From the NCBI GenBank assembly GCA_964247055.1, contig OZ176052.1, positions 6,014,001 to 6,078,000 of the forward strand: 64,000 nt of DNA. Direction: 5' to 3'. Position numbers and translations under genes: made by a program. Source of the stretch: Paragordius varius (taxonomy: Eukaryota; Nematomorpha). The notes below the pieces were generated by a model that did no database searches, was not told the origin of the DNA, and was given only the letters and a program-made list of their open reading frames with translations. Within the stretch, counting starts at the first letter, position 1. The number at the start of each line of letters is the position of its first letter. This document shows positions 23,348 through 39,800 of the stretch, piece by piece.

Positions 23348-25695
23348 ATAGCGTAAACCTCGGGCTGCATAGCAGCTCGAGCAAGTTCTTTGGCTCAGGA
23401 AGGGGGGGTGCGATATTTTAAAACAGGGCTCAACGAAATTGCGATCCATATATGTGGATTATTTTGGAACATTATTTAATAGTTGTGATCTCATAGGATT
23501 TTCAAAACTGTGCATTCATACTGATATATTGTTTACTGGTGTGAAAGCCCCAATCGACGGCCAACGGAACAAACCGCTATACTATAATTTTTCCTTTTTA
23601 TGGGTATTATTAAAGCCTTGAACTTGTAAGGCTTCCTAAATATTTTGAAAATTAGCCTATAATTACGCCATCTTTGTATTGCATCTCTGTTTTAAACGGA
23701 AAGACCTCTACCCATAGATATGGAAAAAGCGCTGAGTTAAATTCTTTGCCTTTATAGGGCAAATATTTGGAATCATCTTTGATACCATCATCTCATGGGT
23801 TATTTGAAAAAATACCTCACCACTAAATAATCGTTATATGATGGCGTATCTTTAAGGCATAAAGGCCCCAAATTAACTGCTAATAAAAAAGGCCGACCTT
23901 AATTTTAGTTACGGTTAATATTTCAAGCTTTTAAGCTCATATGGCTTCATAAGTTTTTTGTAAATTAGCTCCAAAACAAGGCAATTTCTATGCAGTGGCG
24001 CAGTTTTTGGCGGATAGCTCCTTACCCATGGGCAGGTATAAAAAAGCATGGGGCAAAATTTTTGCCTTTTATGGGGAATGGAATTATCATGGATTCCATC
24101 TATAAGTTCTTTGGAATATTGCTTCAAAACCAAAAAAATATTCTATGGCGGCGCATTTTTCAGGGCGTAAAACTTTACTTAGCGACTAAACCCCCTATAC
24201 TAAAAAATTTGTTTTTTAAGGGGTAATAAATATTTTAGGCCCTTATTGAACTCGCATTGTTTCATAGGTTTTATGAAATTTGGCTCCAAAGTCATGCTGT
24301 ATCATGGTGAACGCAGTTTTATGCGGGTAGCCCCTTAATCAGGTGCCTTAAATCGGGTAATACCTGGAATCATGGTTGATTCCATATGCTCTCATGAGAT
24401 TTTCGAAAAATTGCCTCAAAACCAAAAATTTAATCTATGGCGGCGCATTTTCAGGACAAGGACCTAATTAAGGGATAATTTAATAAAACCGCCCTACTTA
24501 AATTTTTGCCTTTTTACGGGTAATATTTCAAATCCTTATTGAACCCATATGGTCTGATAAGTTTTCTAAAATTTTACTCCAAAGTCACGCTGTATTCATA
24601 TGGTGGTGCAGTTGTAGGCGGGTAGGCCCCTACCCAGAGGCCAATTTAAAAAAGACGTTTCATAAAATTTTTGTCATTATAGGTACCTGGAATCCATCAT
24701 TCATTCGATATGTTCTTAATATTTTTTTATAGAATGGCTTCCAAACTAAATAATATTTGAATGATAGCGCATTTTTAAAGGCGTAAAGGGCCTAATTAAC
24801 AGCTTTTTTAAAAAACCGCTCGACTTAAATTTTTGCCTCTTTACGGGTGATATTTCATGCCCTATATTATACTGAAAATTAACTCCTAAACAAGGGTATT
24901 TCGATATGACGGAGTTTTAGACGCTTGGCTATTACACAGAGGGTTATTCAAAAAAGCGCTTGATTAAAATTTTTGCCTTTTTACGGAGAATACCTGTAAT
25001 CATGATTGATTTCATATGCTCTCTTGGGAAAATTGGCTTATAACTAAAAAATTATTCTATGATGGCGCATTTTTTAGGGCGTGAAGGGCCTAATTAATGG
25101 CTAATTTAAAAAAAAGAGACCTAAATTTTTGCCTTTTTATGGTTAATATTTTAAGCACCTATTGAACTCATATGGCCTGATAGGTTTTCTGAAATTTAGC
25201 CCCAAAGGCACGCTATTTCGATATGGCAGAAAAGCCCTTCTAAATTTTTGCCTTTTAACAGGGAACACCTGGAATCCTTATTAAATTTTTCTGTCTCATA
25301 TGGGCAAAAATAGATTCAAAAAATAATTTTTTTGGGACTTAATTTATTTTGAAAAAAATGGCAATTTACGGGGGTAAAGAGTAAAAAGAGGGACTAAATT
25401 ATAAAAGCGAGCCGACTATGTTCAGCATCGATAATAAGTAAAAAATAACATATTTGAAATTAAATGGTCCAACACGTTCCCCGGAAAAGACGATTTTTGT
25501 GGATTTCTGTTTTCAAAAAAAAAACATTTTTCACACGGGGTGGGCCAGAATCGGGGGCCTAATTCAAAAAAGGGCGAAGCTATTGGGGCATTTATTAATG
25601 ATTATATTTTTTCGACATTAGGATTTGAATGGACCTACCGATTTTCCGAAAACAGATCACAAAGCCAGCATTTTCCATTTTTATAAATATATAGA
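23348..25695 (-). mobile_element. Helitron copy 2, expanded by an internal tandem array
   Basis: On the minus strand it begins TCTATATATTTATAAA (from 25695, preceded by A) and ends CTAT (at 23348, followed by T). The GC-rich hairpin (CTCGAGCTGC / GCAGCCCGAG) lies just before the end,. Beginning and end match copy 1 at 1560-2151, where the terminal base is G instead of T. Copy 1 is 592 bp; this copy is 2348 bp because a ~300-bp unit is repeated in its middle. No Rep/helicase sequence is present, so it is non-autonomous. Confidence 0.65.
23540..25330. repeat. Tandem array of a ~300-bp unit inside Helitron copy 2
   Basis: Each unit has two halves. Half A runs AATTTTTGCCTTTTTACGG, then GAATACCTGGAATCATG, then GGCGGCGCATTTTTCAGGG. 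Half B has the same TTTTTGCCTTTT start, then GGTAATATTTCAAGCCC and TTAGCTCCAAA. Half A recurs near 23750, 24055, 24350, 24676, 24978 and 25245, so about six units of 270-325 bp. Units are clearly diverged. The similarity of halves A and B suggests the unit itself arose from a ~150-bp duplication. Confidence 0.75.
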
Positions 25696-26466
25696 TGATT
25701 TATTTCTCTTCAAATTAATGTTCATAAATTGTGTTTTTACAGGCACCATAATTTTAAAGCAAACGCCTAATATTTTATCGGAATAATAGACAAGTGCTTA
25801 ATATTTCAAAGCATTTTTATACCCTTTCCACGATGCCCAAATATAGTATGAAGTATGTTTCAACAAAATGCTATAATTAATTTTTGAAAAAGTATATATT
25901 TTTTTTAAAATATTGAAATTTAGCATATATGTAAAGGTTCTCGAAATCTCACCCATATTATAAGATCGAAAAAAATTTGGGACTTTTGGAGTCCACATCT
26001 AAGTTTTTTACAAATATTGTTTTGCTTTTTTATGTACTGCAACAAGCATTTATCTTTCCCAAAAAAAATTATCTAAAAATGTGTGCATAATTTCGCCATT
26101 TTCTAAGAGCAGTTACTTCAAGAGTATAAAAACTTTCTTATATTACTTGTATGGGTCAAAACGAAAAGCACCATTATAATACTGATTTTACTGTAGTAGT
26201 TCGAAAACTCTAATTTAATATCTGTTTGCCCAATTTTTTATAGTTTTTTTGGCATATATCTTTTACCCCGAAATTTTTAACTTATGGTACTAAAATCAGC
26301 ACAAAATTTATTTTAAATTATAACCGAGTATTTTAATATTTTATTAAAAACAATTTTGGAAAACATTTTTTATTATGTGTTGCATGCACCATAAAAAAAT
26401 TATAAAAATGATAACATAAATAATAATCACAAACTTATTTTTTATTCTTGTTATCTGTTTTTAAAG

Positions 26467-31021
<4,555 letters not shown>

Positions 31022-31161
31022 CCTGGGTCACTTGTAATATGCATTTAAATTCAGGTCTCAATCCACAAACATTTGCAAACAACAACTATGCATTTATTTT
31101 TTATATTTTAAATATAAAAATTGTGAAATAATAAATTATTTATATATATATATTTCTTTGA
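31022..31161. terminator. Shared 3' region between convergent kinase and WDR61 genes
   Basis: Only 140 bases separate the two stop codons. A plus-strand AATAAA near 31126 would serve the kinase, and a minus-strand AATAAA (TTTATT near 31091) would serve WDR61. If both are used, the transcripts overlap at their 3' ends. Inference from signals only. Confidence 0.45.
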
Positions 31162-34100
31162 TCAACGACTTTTCCCATTATATCGGCCAGCGTGTTCGAG
31201 TGAGCATTCATAAATGTTTATACTGCGATCATCGGAAACCGAAACAGCGCGATTACCCAATCTGTTAAATTTGGCAGCCCATACCTTAAAAATTTAAGTG
31301 TAAAATATAAAACAGACTATTTTTGTTTTTGAGGATTAAAAATTATATAATAAAATAATGATAGGTAGCAAAGCTATATTACAATAAAATTAAACAAAGA
31401 CAAAAACGTAAAAACTAAAAGACAAATATTTTTTTATAAGGATAAATCCTTAATTTTAAACCCTAATTTTTGATTGCTTGAGTTGCAAAATAGGGAATAT
31501 ACATGTAAATTAGTGGCACTCTGAATTATATATTATAATATTGCTTTTTAGCTACCAAGTGTGAAAAAGTATGGCTCCCTTACAAAATACGTTTAGTTAT
31601 TAATCTTTAGAGTTTTAATTTTTACTGTAATAATTTTTGAAATATATTATGAAATTTATAATATCATCTATTTAATTGCCATATACATGGATCAAAAAAT
31701 AAAATTTTATTAACACAAATATAAACTTGATCACTATGTTCACACACTGAATATACGCAACGCCGATTCGGTAGATCCCAAAATTTTATTGTTTTGTCTG
31801 ATGAACTATAGATATAAACAAATTATTTTTTATTAAAGTTTATATATACAAATGTATTTATTGATTATTTGATTCTTAAAAACCTTGATAAAAAGGATTG
31901 ATTGTCTGGAGCAAATGTTAGAGAAAGCACCCAAGAACTATGTCCTGATAGTCTCTCACTCAAATGAGCATTTGGCCTATATTAAGATAATTATATTTTT
32001 TAAGGTTAATATGACATTAATAAAAAATAATTGTGTTGTTTAATGGCTTATAAGGACGACACAAATGAAATTATATTTGTTGTTTTATGATATAACAATT
32101 GAATACGAAAATACTGTTAAATAAATTAGGTGTATTTACAATTTAAAGTTTTTAAGGCTTTAATGGGTAAATGATACTTTTATTACAAATCGCCAATTTC
32201 AATTTATAACTTTTACTTTGGTAAATGAAAGAAGTATGTTATAGATTGAATAATTCGCATTTACAGTAATAGAATTGTTTTTTACGGCCCACAAATTATT
32301 CGCAATAACATTTTAATATTATTTAAAAAGTAAGATTACATTTCAAATATCTTAATATTTCCATCATCGGATCCACTAATCAAGAGTTGAGAATCGGGCG
32401 AAAAACACAAAGTCCTTATAGGTTTTGCATGACCTAGTTGGAATAAATTTTATCTAATTTAATGTTTTACAAAACAAATTAAGCAATAATTTAAAATACA
32501 AACCTTCAATTGTGTGAAATAGTTTTCCCGTGTTCATATCGAAAAAATTGATTATACCATCATTTGAGCCTGTAACCAAATAATGGCCATCTGGACTCTA
32601 GTTGATTACAAACAATTAACAATATTATACACTAGAGCAGGGGGGTCCAACACACGGCCCTCTAAAACTCTATGTAGTCCGCGCAAAATTTGGTAATCCA
32701 TAATTTACCCAAATATATGCTCATAAAACCATAGCAAAATTAATATTTTTTAAACAAATTTTCTAAATAAGTTTATATATTTGGCAACGAACTAGACAAA
32801 AATGTTCTTACAGTCTTATGTTTGAATCTAATAAAATATTTATTAATGCTCATATATATATTCCAAATTCGGCCCGTCGAATAATTTAAGCGAAAATGCG
32901 CTCCGCAAAGCCATTTATGTTGAAGAGCCTTGCATTAGAGTATGGCATAAAACAACTATTCGGTATAATGATGTTTTTCCCCTATACTTAAACAAGGATT
33001 GTAAACAAAATAAATAGGCCATACGCTAGCGTATTTCGTTCTTTATATAATACATTGTTAAAATATTTTATCAAATTATATTAAAATATATAAGATCTAG
33101 AATTTAGGTGATAAAAAATGGCCAATAAAATAAAAATAATAGTAAACGGCATAAGAAACATATTGTTAAATAAAATTCATTTGAAAGGAATTTTTTTAAA
33201 AAAATACTAAAAATGAGTGTTGTGTTTTTATTGGTAAACATTATATGTAATACTCTAAAATAGTTTGAAATAATTCAATATATTAACTATACATTCAGTA
33301 ATTAGTATTTAAATTAATTTAACAAATATATTAAAAATGTTCGTTAATCAAGGTTTACCATTTATTTAATAGTTTTGCGCATCTTTTGATTTTTAATAAA
33401 AAAATATATTTCAATGTTTTTTATTATATGAACCAACAACTTTAGTGGTCTGTAGGAGGAACAAAAGAGTATGTCTCCTTTGTTTTTATAAATGGGTATG
33501 ATGGTGCTTTTTGACCAATCATTAGGGATGCGATTCGTTGACAAGATTAGATTAAATATATGTTAAATGTGGAATGCATTGGGGTAAAGCTTTAATCATG
33601 TCGGAGCTGAGTTCAGATGGACTAATTGCTTTGTTATTTTACATCTTGGCCAAGGCATCTCTTACATCATCTGTTTATCAATGGTCGAGGACCAATTGCT
33701 GGTGGTTGGTTTATTGTTTCAAAATCATGTTTTTGTGCGAATTGTTCTTGGTAATACGTACTCCAGACATTGCTTATGTCTCTCCAATTAGTTGCTAGAT
33801 GTTGGTGTTTATCTTCAATATAGGAAATTTGTTTAATGTCCTTTTTATTATTGTTAACTGAATTTTAACTAATATATTTAATCTAATCTTGTCAACGAAT
33901 CGCATTCCTAATGATTGGTCAAAAAGCACCATCATACTCATTTATAAAAACAAAGGAAACATACTCGTTTGTTCCTCCTACAGACCACTAAAGTTGTTGG
34001 AACACCAGTTAAAATTTTTTTGAATCCATTATTGAATCAAAACTAATATCAATCATTAGTATACAGGAATCACAATATGCCTATAAACCAAACAGTAGCA

Positions 34101-36832
34101 CAATTGATGCAATCTTCATTTTGAGAAGATTGCAAGAGAATTATTTAGCAAAAAATAAAAAACTTTATCGTGTTTTTATTGATTTACAAAGAGCCTTTGA
34201 TTGTATCCCCAGGAAGTTAACATTCACACTACGAGCCAAAAACGTAGATGATTGGATAATTAAATCAATAGAAATGATGTACTACAAAACAACAAACTGC
34301 GTCAGGTTAACACTAGGCAACACAGCTTTTGTTCCAAACGAATCTGGTCTTCATCAAGGGTCCATCCTAAGCCCTCTACTCTTCATTTTAATAATGGATT
34401 ACCTAACAAAAGATATAAAACAAGGCCCACCATGGGAACTTATCTATGCGGACGACATTGTCCTCACCGCAACATCAATGGAAGAATTAAATTAAAAGTA
34501 CAACACATGGAAATCACACTTAGAAAAGGGTGGAATGAAGATAAATATAAGCAAAACAAAGGTGCTAATAACGGGTGAAACTGTATATGAACGACCTAAG
34601 TTTCCATGTGAAGTAAGTGATTTAGATGTTAAACTCAATTCAATATGTACATCATGCAATAAGCGGGTACACAAAAAGTGCTCGCTTATAAAAGGGATAT
34701 TAATCAACAATGATAAATTTATATGTGAATCATGAAAAAATAAAACAATAAATCACTCATTCACTTCAATAAAATACTTTTATATGGCAGACGCCAAAAT
34801 CGAATTGGTAAATAATAGTTGGGCGATGTCATACATTACCTAGGTGGAATAAACCAATCAGTTAAATATAGATCCCAACAGGCTTGGGTAAAATATCATC
34901 AACTTAAATTTGTGCTCAAAAATAAACATATATCTCCAAAAAACAAAGGTTTGATTTACAAAGCCGGCATACGTCCCATACTCCTGTATGGAAGCGAGAC
35001 TTGGCCGATGACAGATTCAATTGAGAAAAAACTAATGAACATAGAAAAACGGATGCTAAATTTATTCCACCCCAATAAGTCAAATTCAAATTAACATCAA
35101 CTGTACCAAATCGAACCTTTAATTATGCTCAGAAAAAATAGGCTTAGATATTTCGGACACATCAAACGTGCTCCAGAACAATGGACATAAAATTTTATCC
35201 CTACATCCCGAAGGTAACAATCACAGGGGCAGACCAACATTTAACTTGCCAAAATTGATGATAACGCCTGGCAGGATCGCAAATATTACAGACAGCTTCT
35301 ATACGGATACAATGGCTAGCCATTACACAAAGACGATAAGATTTATATCAACCATTTTTCATTCAAAAACAACATTTTTCCAAGCAAACGCAATATTTTT
35401 ACGGAACATTTTTTCGGTTGTCTTTGCTTGAAAACATTGTCTTTTATTGAAAAAATGTTGGTTTTGACTAAAAAATTGAATACCATTATTTTTATTATTT
35501 GAAATATTAGAAGAAAAAGTTTACTATAAAGCAATATATAACTGGTTAAAAAAACGGTTCATATTTATATTTTAGTCAACGTAGAAAACTCTTCTATAAT
35601 AATCATTCTATATTTATCAATTAAAAAATGTAATGAATCAATCAGTATTAATATAATGTTATAATTAATAAGGGATACTCACATAAGCCAAACTCAAAAT
35701 AAATTTTCCTTTGGTATCAAAACTCGTGGTTTCAGATCCATCTTTAACATTGTAAACGTGTATTATGCCATTATAACTGCCCACTGCTATACTTTGTCCA
35801 TCAGGTGATAGGCGAACGCACCAACTTTCCACTAATGTACAGGAAAAATTGAAATTATACGGACAAAACGTAAAAATATAATAACAATTTTAAAAAAAAC
35901 AACCATACTTTATTAAGCCCTAATTATCCTATATAAATTATACAGATACAAGCGTACAATACAAAATGGGTTGGGTTATCAATTTACATCTATATTATAT
36001 CTTTTTTAGCTTAAAACAATCAATTATTTTAAAAATAATCAAGATTTAAAAAGTATGGTAGTCTTTTGTAAAAAAATATTTGTCTTTATAAAAATACGTT
36101 TTGTCCGTATAATTTCAATTTTTACTATGTTATAAATTTACTTTTTTATAAAATTATTATTTAAAAATATACAGTGGAACGCCCCTATAATGACGCCAAT
36201 TGTGAGAAAATAGTTAGGGACCATTATACAAATTCTTTTTTATAAAAAATATATAAAATTAACACTTTGATACTAATTTATCCAAAAAAGTAAATACATA
36301 AAAAAATGTTAAAGGATAATTTTTATTAATTAAAAATATTGATGCAAAAAGAGATTTATTAAAAAATCGATAAAGCCATTATATACTTGGACCTGGCTCA
36401 ATTTTTCGAATTTCAGAACCTGACTCTACATCCCATAATTCTATCACACCATCTAATGCGCTAGATGCCAAAACTAAAATTTTGTAAGATTAAGTTATAG
36501 AACCATTATTTTTCATATCAAGGTCCAAAGAATGCACGGCTAGAAAATGACCTTTTAAGATATGTGCAAGCGATAATTCTTCATCATCCCTGTTTTTTTA
36601 TATAATAATCCAAGATAATACCAAATCCAAATTTTAACAGTTTCATCCAAAGATGCGGTTGCAATATAATCAGTATTAGTGTTATCATTATGGCCCCAAA
36701 CTACATCCCATATTCCATTTTCATGGGCTGAAAAATAATGTTAAATATAAATATTTTATCCAAATTTTAATAAGAAACCATTAAATATTTTCAAAATATA
36801 CCGTGTTCCTTTTTGTAAATGAGATTAACCAT
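31162..36832 (-). CDS. WDR61: WDR61/SKI8, seven-bladed WD40 protein
   Basis: WDR61 (SKI8) is a subunit of the cytoplasmic SKI complex feeding mRNA to the exosome, and of the PAF1 transcription complex in animals. Exons on the minus strand: 36832-36802, 36727-36622, 36589-36504, 36473-36387, 35831-35683, 32597-32504, 32433-32340, 31976-31884, 31805-31727, 31284-31162; 313 residues (human 305), all phases agreeing. Diagnostic stretches follow the human order: [97 protein letters not shown], and [14 protein letters not shown] near the end. An in-frame TGA just upstream fixes the ATG at 36832-36830. Introns 2 and 3 are 32 and 30 nt. Intron 5 (3.1 kb) holds a hAT MITE and a broken LINE. The start overlaps the first possible MED17 ATG. 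Confidence 0.95.
31379..31634. mobile_element. MITE family B, copy 2 (WDR61 intron 9)
   Basis: Starts TTACAATAAAATTAAAC, then AACGTAAAAACTAAAAGACA. Ends TTTTAATTTTTACTGTAA, the inverted form. About 255 bp. Confidence 0.65.
32638..32932. mobile_element. Non-autonomous hAT-like MITE (family G, copy 2)
   Basis: Left end CAGGGGGGTCCAACACACGG; right end TTGAAGAGCCTTG. The 8-bp flanks CACTAGAG (32630-32637) and CATTAGAG (32933-32940) match at seven of eight positions, a slightly decayed target duplication. Lies in WDR61 intron 5. Confidence 0.75.
33420..33835 (-). mobile_element. Non-LTR retrotransposon fragment, inverted 5' part
   Basis: Read on the minus strand this gives the region just before the RT domain: [19 protein letters not shown], then [18 protein letters not shown], then SSYRPLKLL. 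Stops and frame changes interrupt it. It lies head to head with the plus-strand part at 33880-35420, which starts again at the same [11 protein letters not shown] segment. About 110-130 bp are thus present twice in opposite orientation. Confidence 0.7.
33880..35420 (+). mobile_element. Broken non-LTR retrotransposon (LINE) in WDR61 intron 5
   Basis: Carries RT motifs in order: [55 protein letters not shown] and YADDIVLTA (catalytic YADD). Then comes the Cys/His-rich insert with [13 protein letters not shown], followed by [13 protein letters not shown]. At least four breaks (stops or frame changes) split the frame, for example the stop at 34493-34495. The RT is clearly diverged from the LINE at 38354-39832, so a different subfamily. 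Antisense to WDR61. Confidence 0.85.
35837..36129. mobile_element. MITE family B, copy 3 (WDR61 intron 4), best preserved
   Basis: The inverted ends match over about 29 bases; the core of the left one is AAAATTGAAATTATACGGAC followed by AAAACGTA. TACAG starts the left end and the right end closes with ...TACTA. Stem identity is the highest of the five copies, so it is likely the youngest. Confidence 0.75.
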
Positions 36833-36866
36833 GCCTTTAATTCATGTAATCGTTCAACACATGATG
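36802..36866. promoter_or_regulatory. Overlapping divergent start region of WDR61 and MED17
   Basis: The palindrome CATG at 36830-36833 supplies the WDR61 ATG on the minus strand (36832-36830) and a MED17 ATG on the plus strand (36831-36833). Later in-frame MED17 ATGs lie at 36861 and 36864. Any shared promoter must therefore lie within one or the other coding exon, or each gene has an unseen upstream non-coding exon. Sequence fact for the codons; promoter role inferred. Confidence 0.5.
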
Positions 36867-39800
36867 GATTTAAATTTAAGCACTACTTTTATTGGAGTTG
36901 AACCCATTCCCGAATATAAAGTCGATGAGATTAAATATGATGGAACAGAAATAATTAAACAGTTTTTAGTTATGTTAATATTTATATAGCCCATTGTCAT
37001 TTGATGATTACATAAAGAAATTATCTAATCAAACCTCAGTCGAAGACAATAAAGTTAAAGATGTTACCAAATCCCCCTTAAATCCAGATCAAGAGGCAAT
37101 AATTGAAAAACTTAGGTATGATAATATTTTTATCGCAGAAATGCTCTTACAGAAATTAATGTTTTAGTTGACGTCCTTAAAATTACCAAACAGCAACAAT
37201 ATTTAGCCCTTGATTATATTGCAAATGAAAGTAGTGATCTAAAAACTACCAATATACTTAATAAGAAAAAGGTGTAATAATTATATTTTTATATTAATAA
37301 TTATTTGCTTATTTATATTTTTAATCTATAAGAATCTTTTACAAGCATCTGCTATACTGGCAAACGGATTTGACAGATTAAAATCGGATCTTACTACCAG
37401 TGAATACAAAAACGATACAGAAGAACTTTTTGCGCTTAGAAGTTTTTGGAAAATTAAAAAAGTCAAAGAAAAAATATATGGAGACCTCAGCCTTAAGTCA
37501 AGTACAACATTTTTGAGTTATTGATCGACAAAGTTTTATTATTGTTTAAAGGATAGTTGAATACTTATTTTTTATATTTATCTTGCAAAATATGTTATGT
37601 AATGGTTCTGAAGGGTTTCTGCTTTGATTTAAAAATTTCATCTTTACTGCCAAATATTTTTTCTTGTTTTTTGCTAAAAAGTTTGCAAAAATTAGATCAA
37701 ATAAAATTAATTAATTTTATATGTATTTGATTACAATGTGGCAAATTTTAAATATGATTACTATGAACTCAAGACGTTGAACAGGTAATGCCTCTTTATT
37801 TTAATATAAACATATTCATTAATAATTATTTCTTTCTTAATAATATTTTCAAACATTTTATAGTCAAATTTGCGTAAAACACTTCAAATTTTTTTAACAA
37901 ATTTGATATGAATGAGCTGTTGATAATTTTTTAGTTAATAAAAAAAATACTATTTTGTGTTTAGTTGGTTCCACATATTTCGCAAATGGGACATTTGAAG
38001 TTAAAAAAGATACGTCCGCAAAAAGCAACAACCAATTTAAAATATATTTTCCCAAAAATATTGATACAACACCTCTTCACTTACATATCAACATAAAAAA
38101 TTTTGGTAAAAAATTTTGGATTACTAAATCGTTTTTTTAATTTTTAGTTTAACTATTTCATTTATAAAAAGGTATTTAGTATTGATTTTGATTAAATTTT
38201 ATTATAGATAGTAAAATTTTATCCGAAAACTTTATTTCTATGATAATTTTGATAGTATCATCAAGAGTATATAGCCATATAAGTATCTAATAATTTATTC
38301 ATGAGTATCAGAATAATATTTACGTTAAAATTTGATTCCCTTGTGTACAACTAATGATTTTACAGATCATTAGGAAACTGGCCTTTGCCGTTAGCGCATT
38401 TTCATGCCCCGGCCAACACCACGGGGAGGTGGCAATAGGACTTTGTTGGCCCAATAGTGTGGAACACACACTGAAAATATTCGAAAATATTTTAGAAAAC
38501 AGGCTGAGAAAATTTATAAACTTAGATTCGAATCAGTTTGCATTCCGTCCAAACAGTAGCACAATTGATCCCTTGTTCATCCTAAGACGCTTACAAGAAA
38601 AATATCTAGAAAAGAAACAAAAGCTATACCATGTCTTTGTAGATCTGGAACGTGCGTTTGACCAAATACCACGCTCTACAATTCAATGGGCACTACGTAA
38701 AAAGGGAATAGAAGAACATACTATACAAATTTTATTACTACTCTATAAAAATACAACAACCAACGTTAAAACCAATATTGGCAATACAAACGATTTCCCA
38801 ACAAACGCTGGACTACACCAGGGTTCAGTCCTAAGTCCACTCCTTTTTATTACTATAATGGATGCGGCAATGCAAGACATAAGAAGTGAATGCCCTTGGG
38901 AAATGTTATTCGCCGACGACCTCGTGATAACGACACGATCATGGGATCAACTGGTAAATACATATTCCAAGTGGAAGAAATGCCTTGAACAATATGGAAT
39001 GATCATAAACGCCACAAAAACAAAAATAATGATAACGGGTGAAAGTGAAACACCCAGATACCCCTGTTCCATTTGCAGTAAGGAAGTACGTTCAAATTCC
39101 ATTAAATGCATATCTTGTCAATTGTGGGTACACAAAAAGTGCTCTAAAATAAAAGACAAGTTAACAAATGTAATAAATTTTAAATGCTTAAATTGCTTAG
39201 ACCCAAGCAATAAAAATTTTAATCGACCAAAGCTACTTAACATTGATGGACATGACATCGAATTGGTTGACTCTTTCGTATACCTAGGAGATGTCATATC
39301 ATCTCAGGGAAGCCCACAAAAGGCTATCAAAAGAAGAATACAACAAGGTTGGATAAAATATAATCAATTAAAATATGTTTTCCAAAACAAAAATGTTAAC
39401 AATCGTAATAAATGGTATCTTTACAAGGCAGGAATAAGACCTGCTCTTACCTATGGTTCTGAAACCTGGGCATTAAACAAAACAAATCAAACAAAACTCC
39501 TAACCAGTGAGAATCGAATACTCCAAAGCTGCTTTCGTACGCCAGAAATACCAATTTTCATTAAAGAAAACGATAAAATCGATTATATAATTCAAACAAA
39601 CAGATTGCGTCTCTACGGTCATACTCAGAGAAGAGACGCCACCCATCCTTTAAAAACTGTTGATAACATTAATGTTGATGGCAATAGAAGAAAGGGACGA
39701 CCACTCTTTTCTTATAATGATAATATAAAAATGGACTTGAATCAACGTAGCCTTTCCACAGAACAATGTAAAGATCGTAATATATGGAGGAAACTACTTC

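Larger units (their letters stand above)
22868..26190. mobile_element. Family F inverted-repeat element, interrupted by a Helitron
   Basis: The left arm (22868-about 23080) reads GGAAATGTATCTG, GATATAAGAAAGTTATTTA, CTGCTCCATATCAATA. The right arm (about 25975-26190) holds the reverse complement of these blocks. Family F arms also pair at 48578-49534 and 49885-53475. The arms here are separated by the Helitron at 23348-25695, which must have landed in the F element. No coding sequence of its own was seen. Confidence 0.55.
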
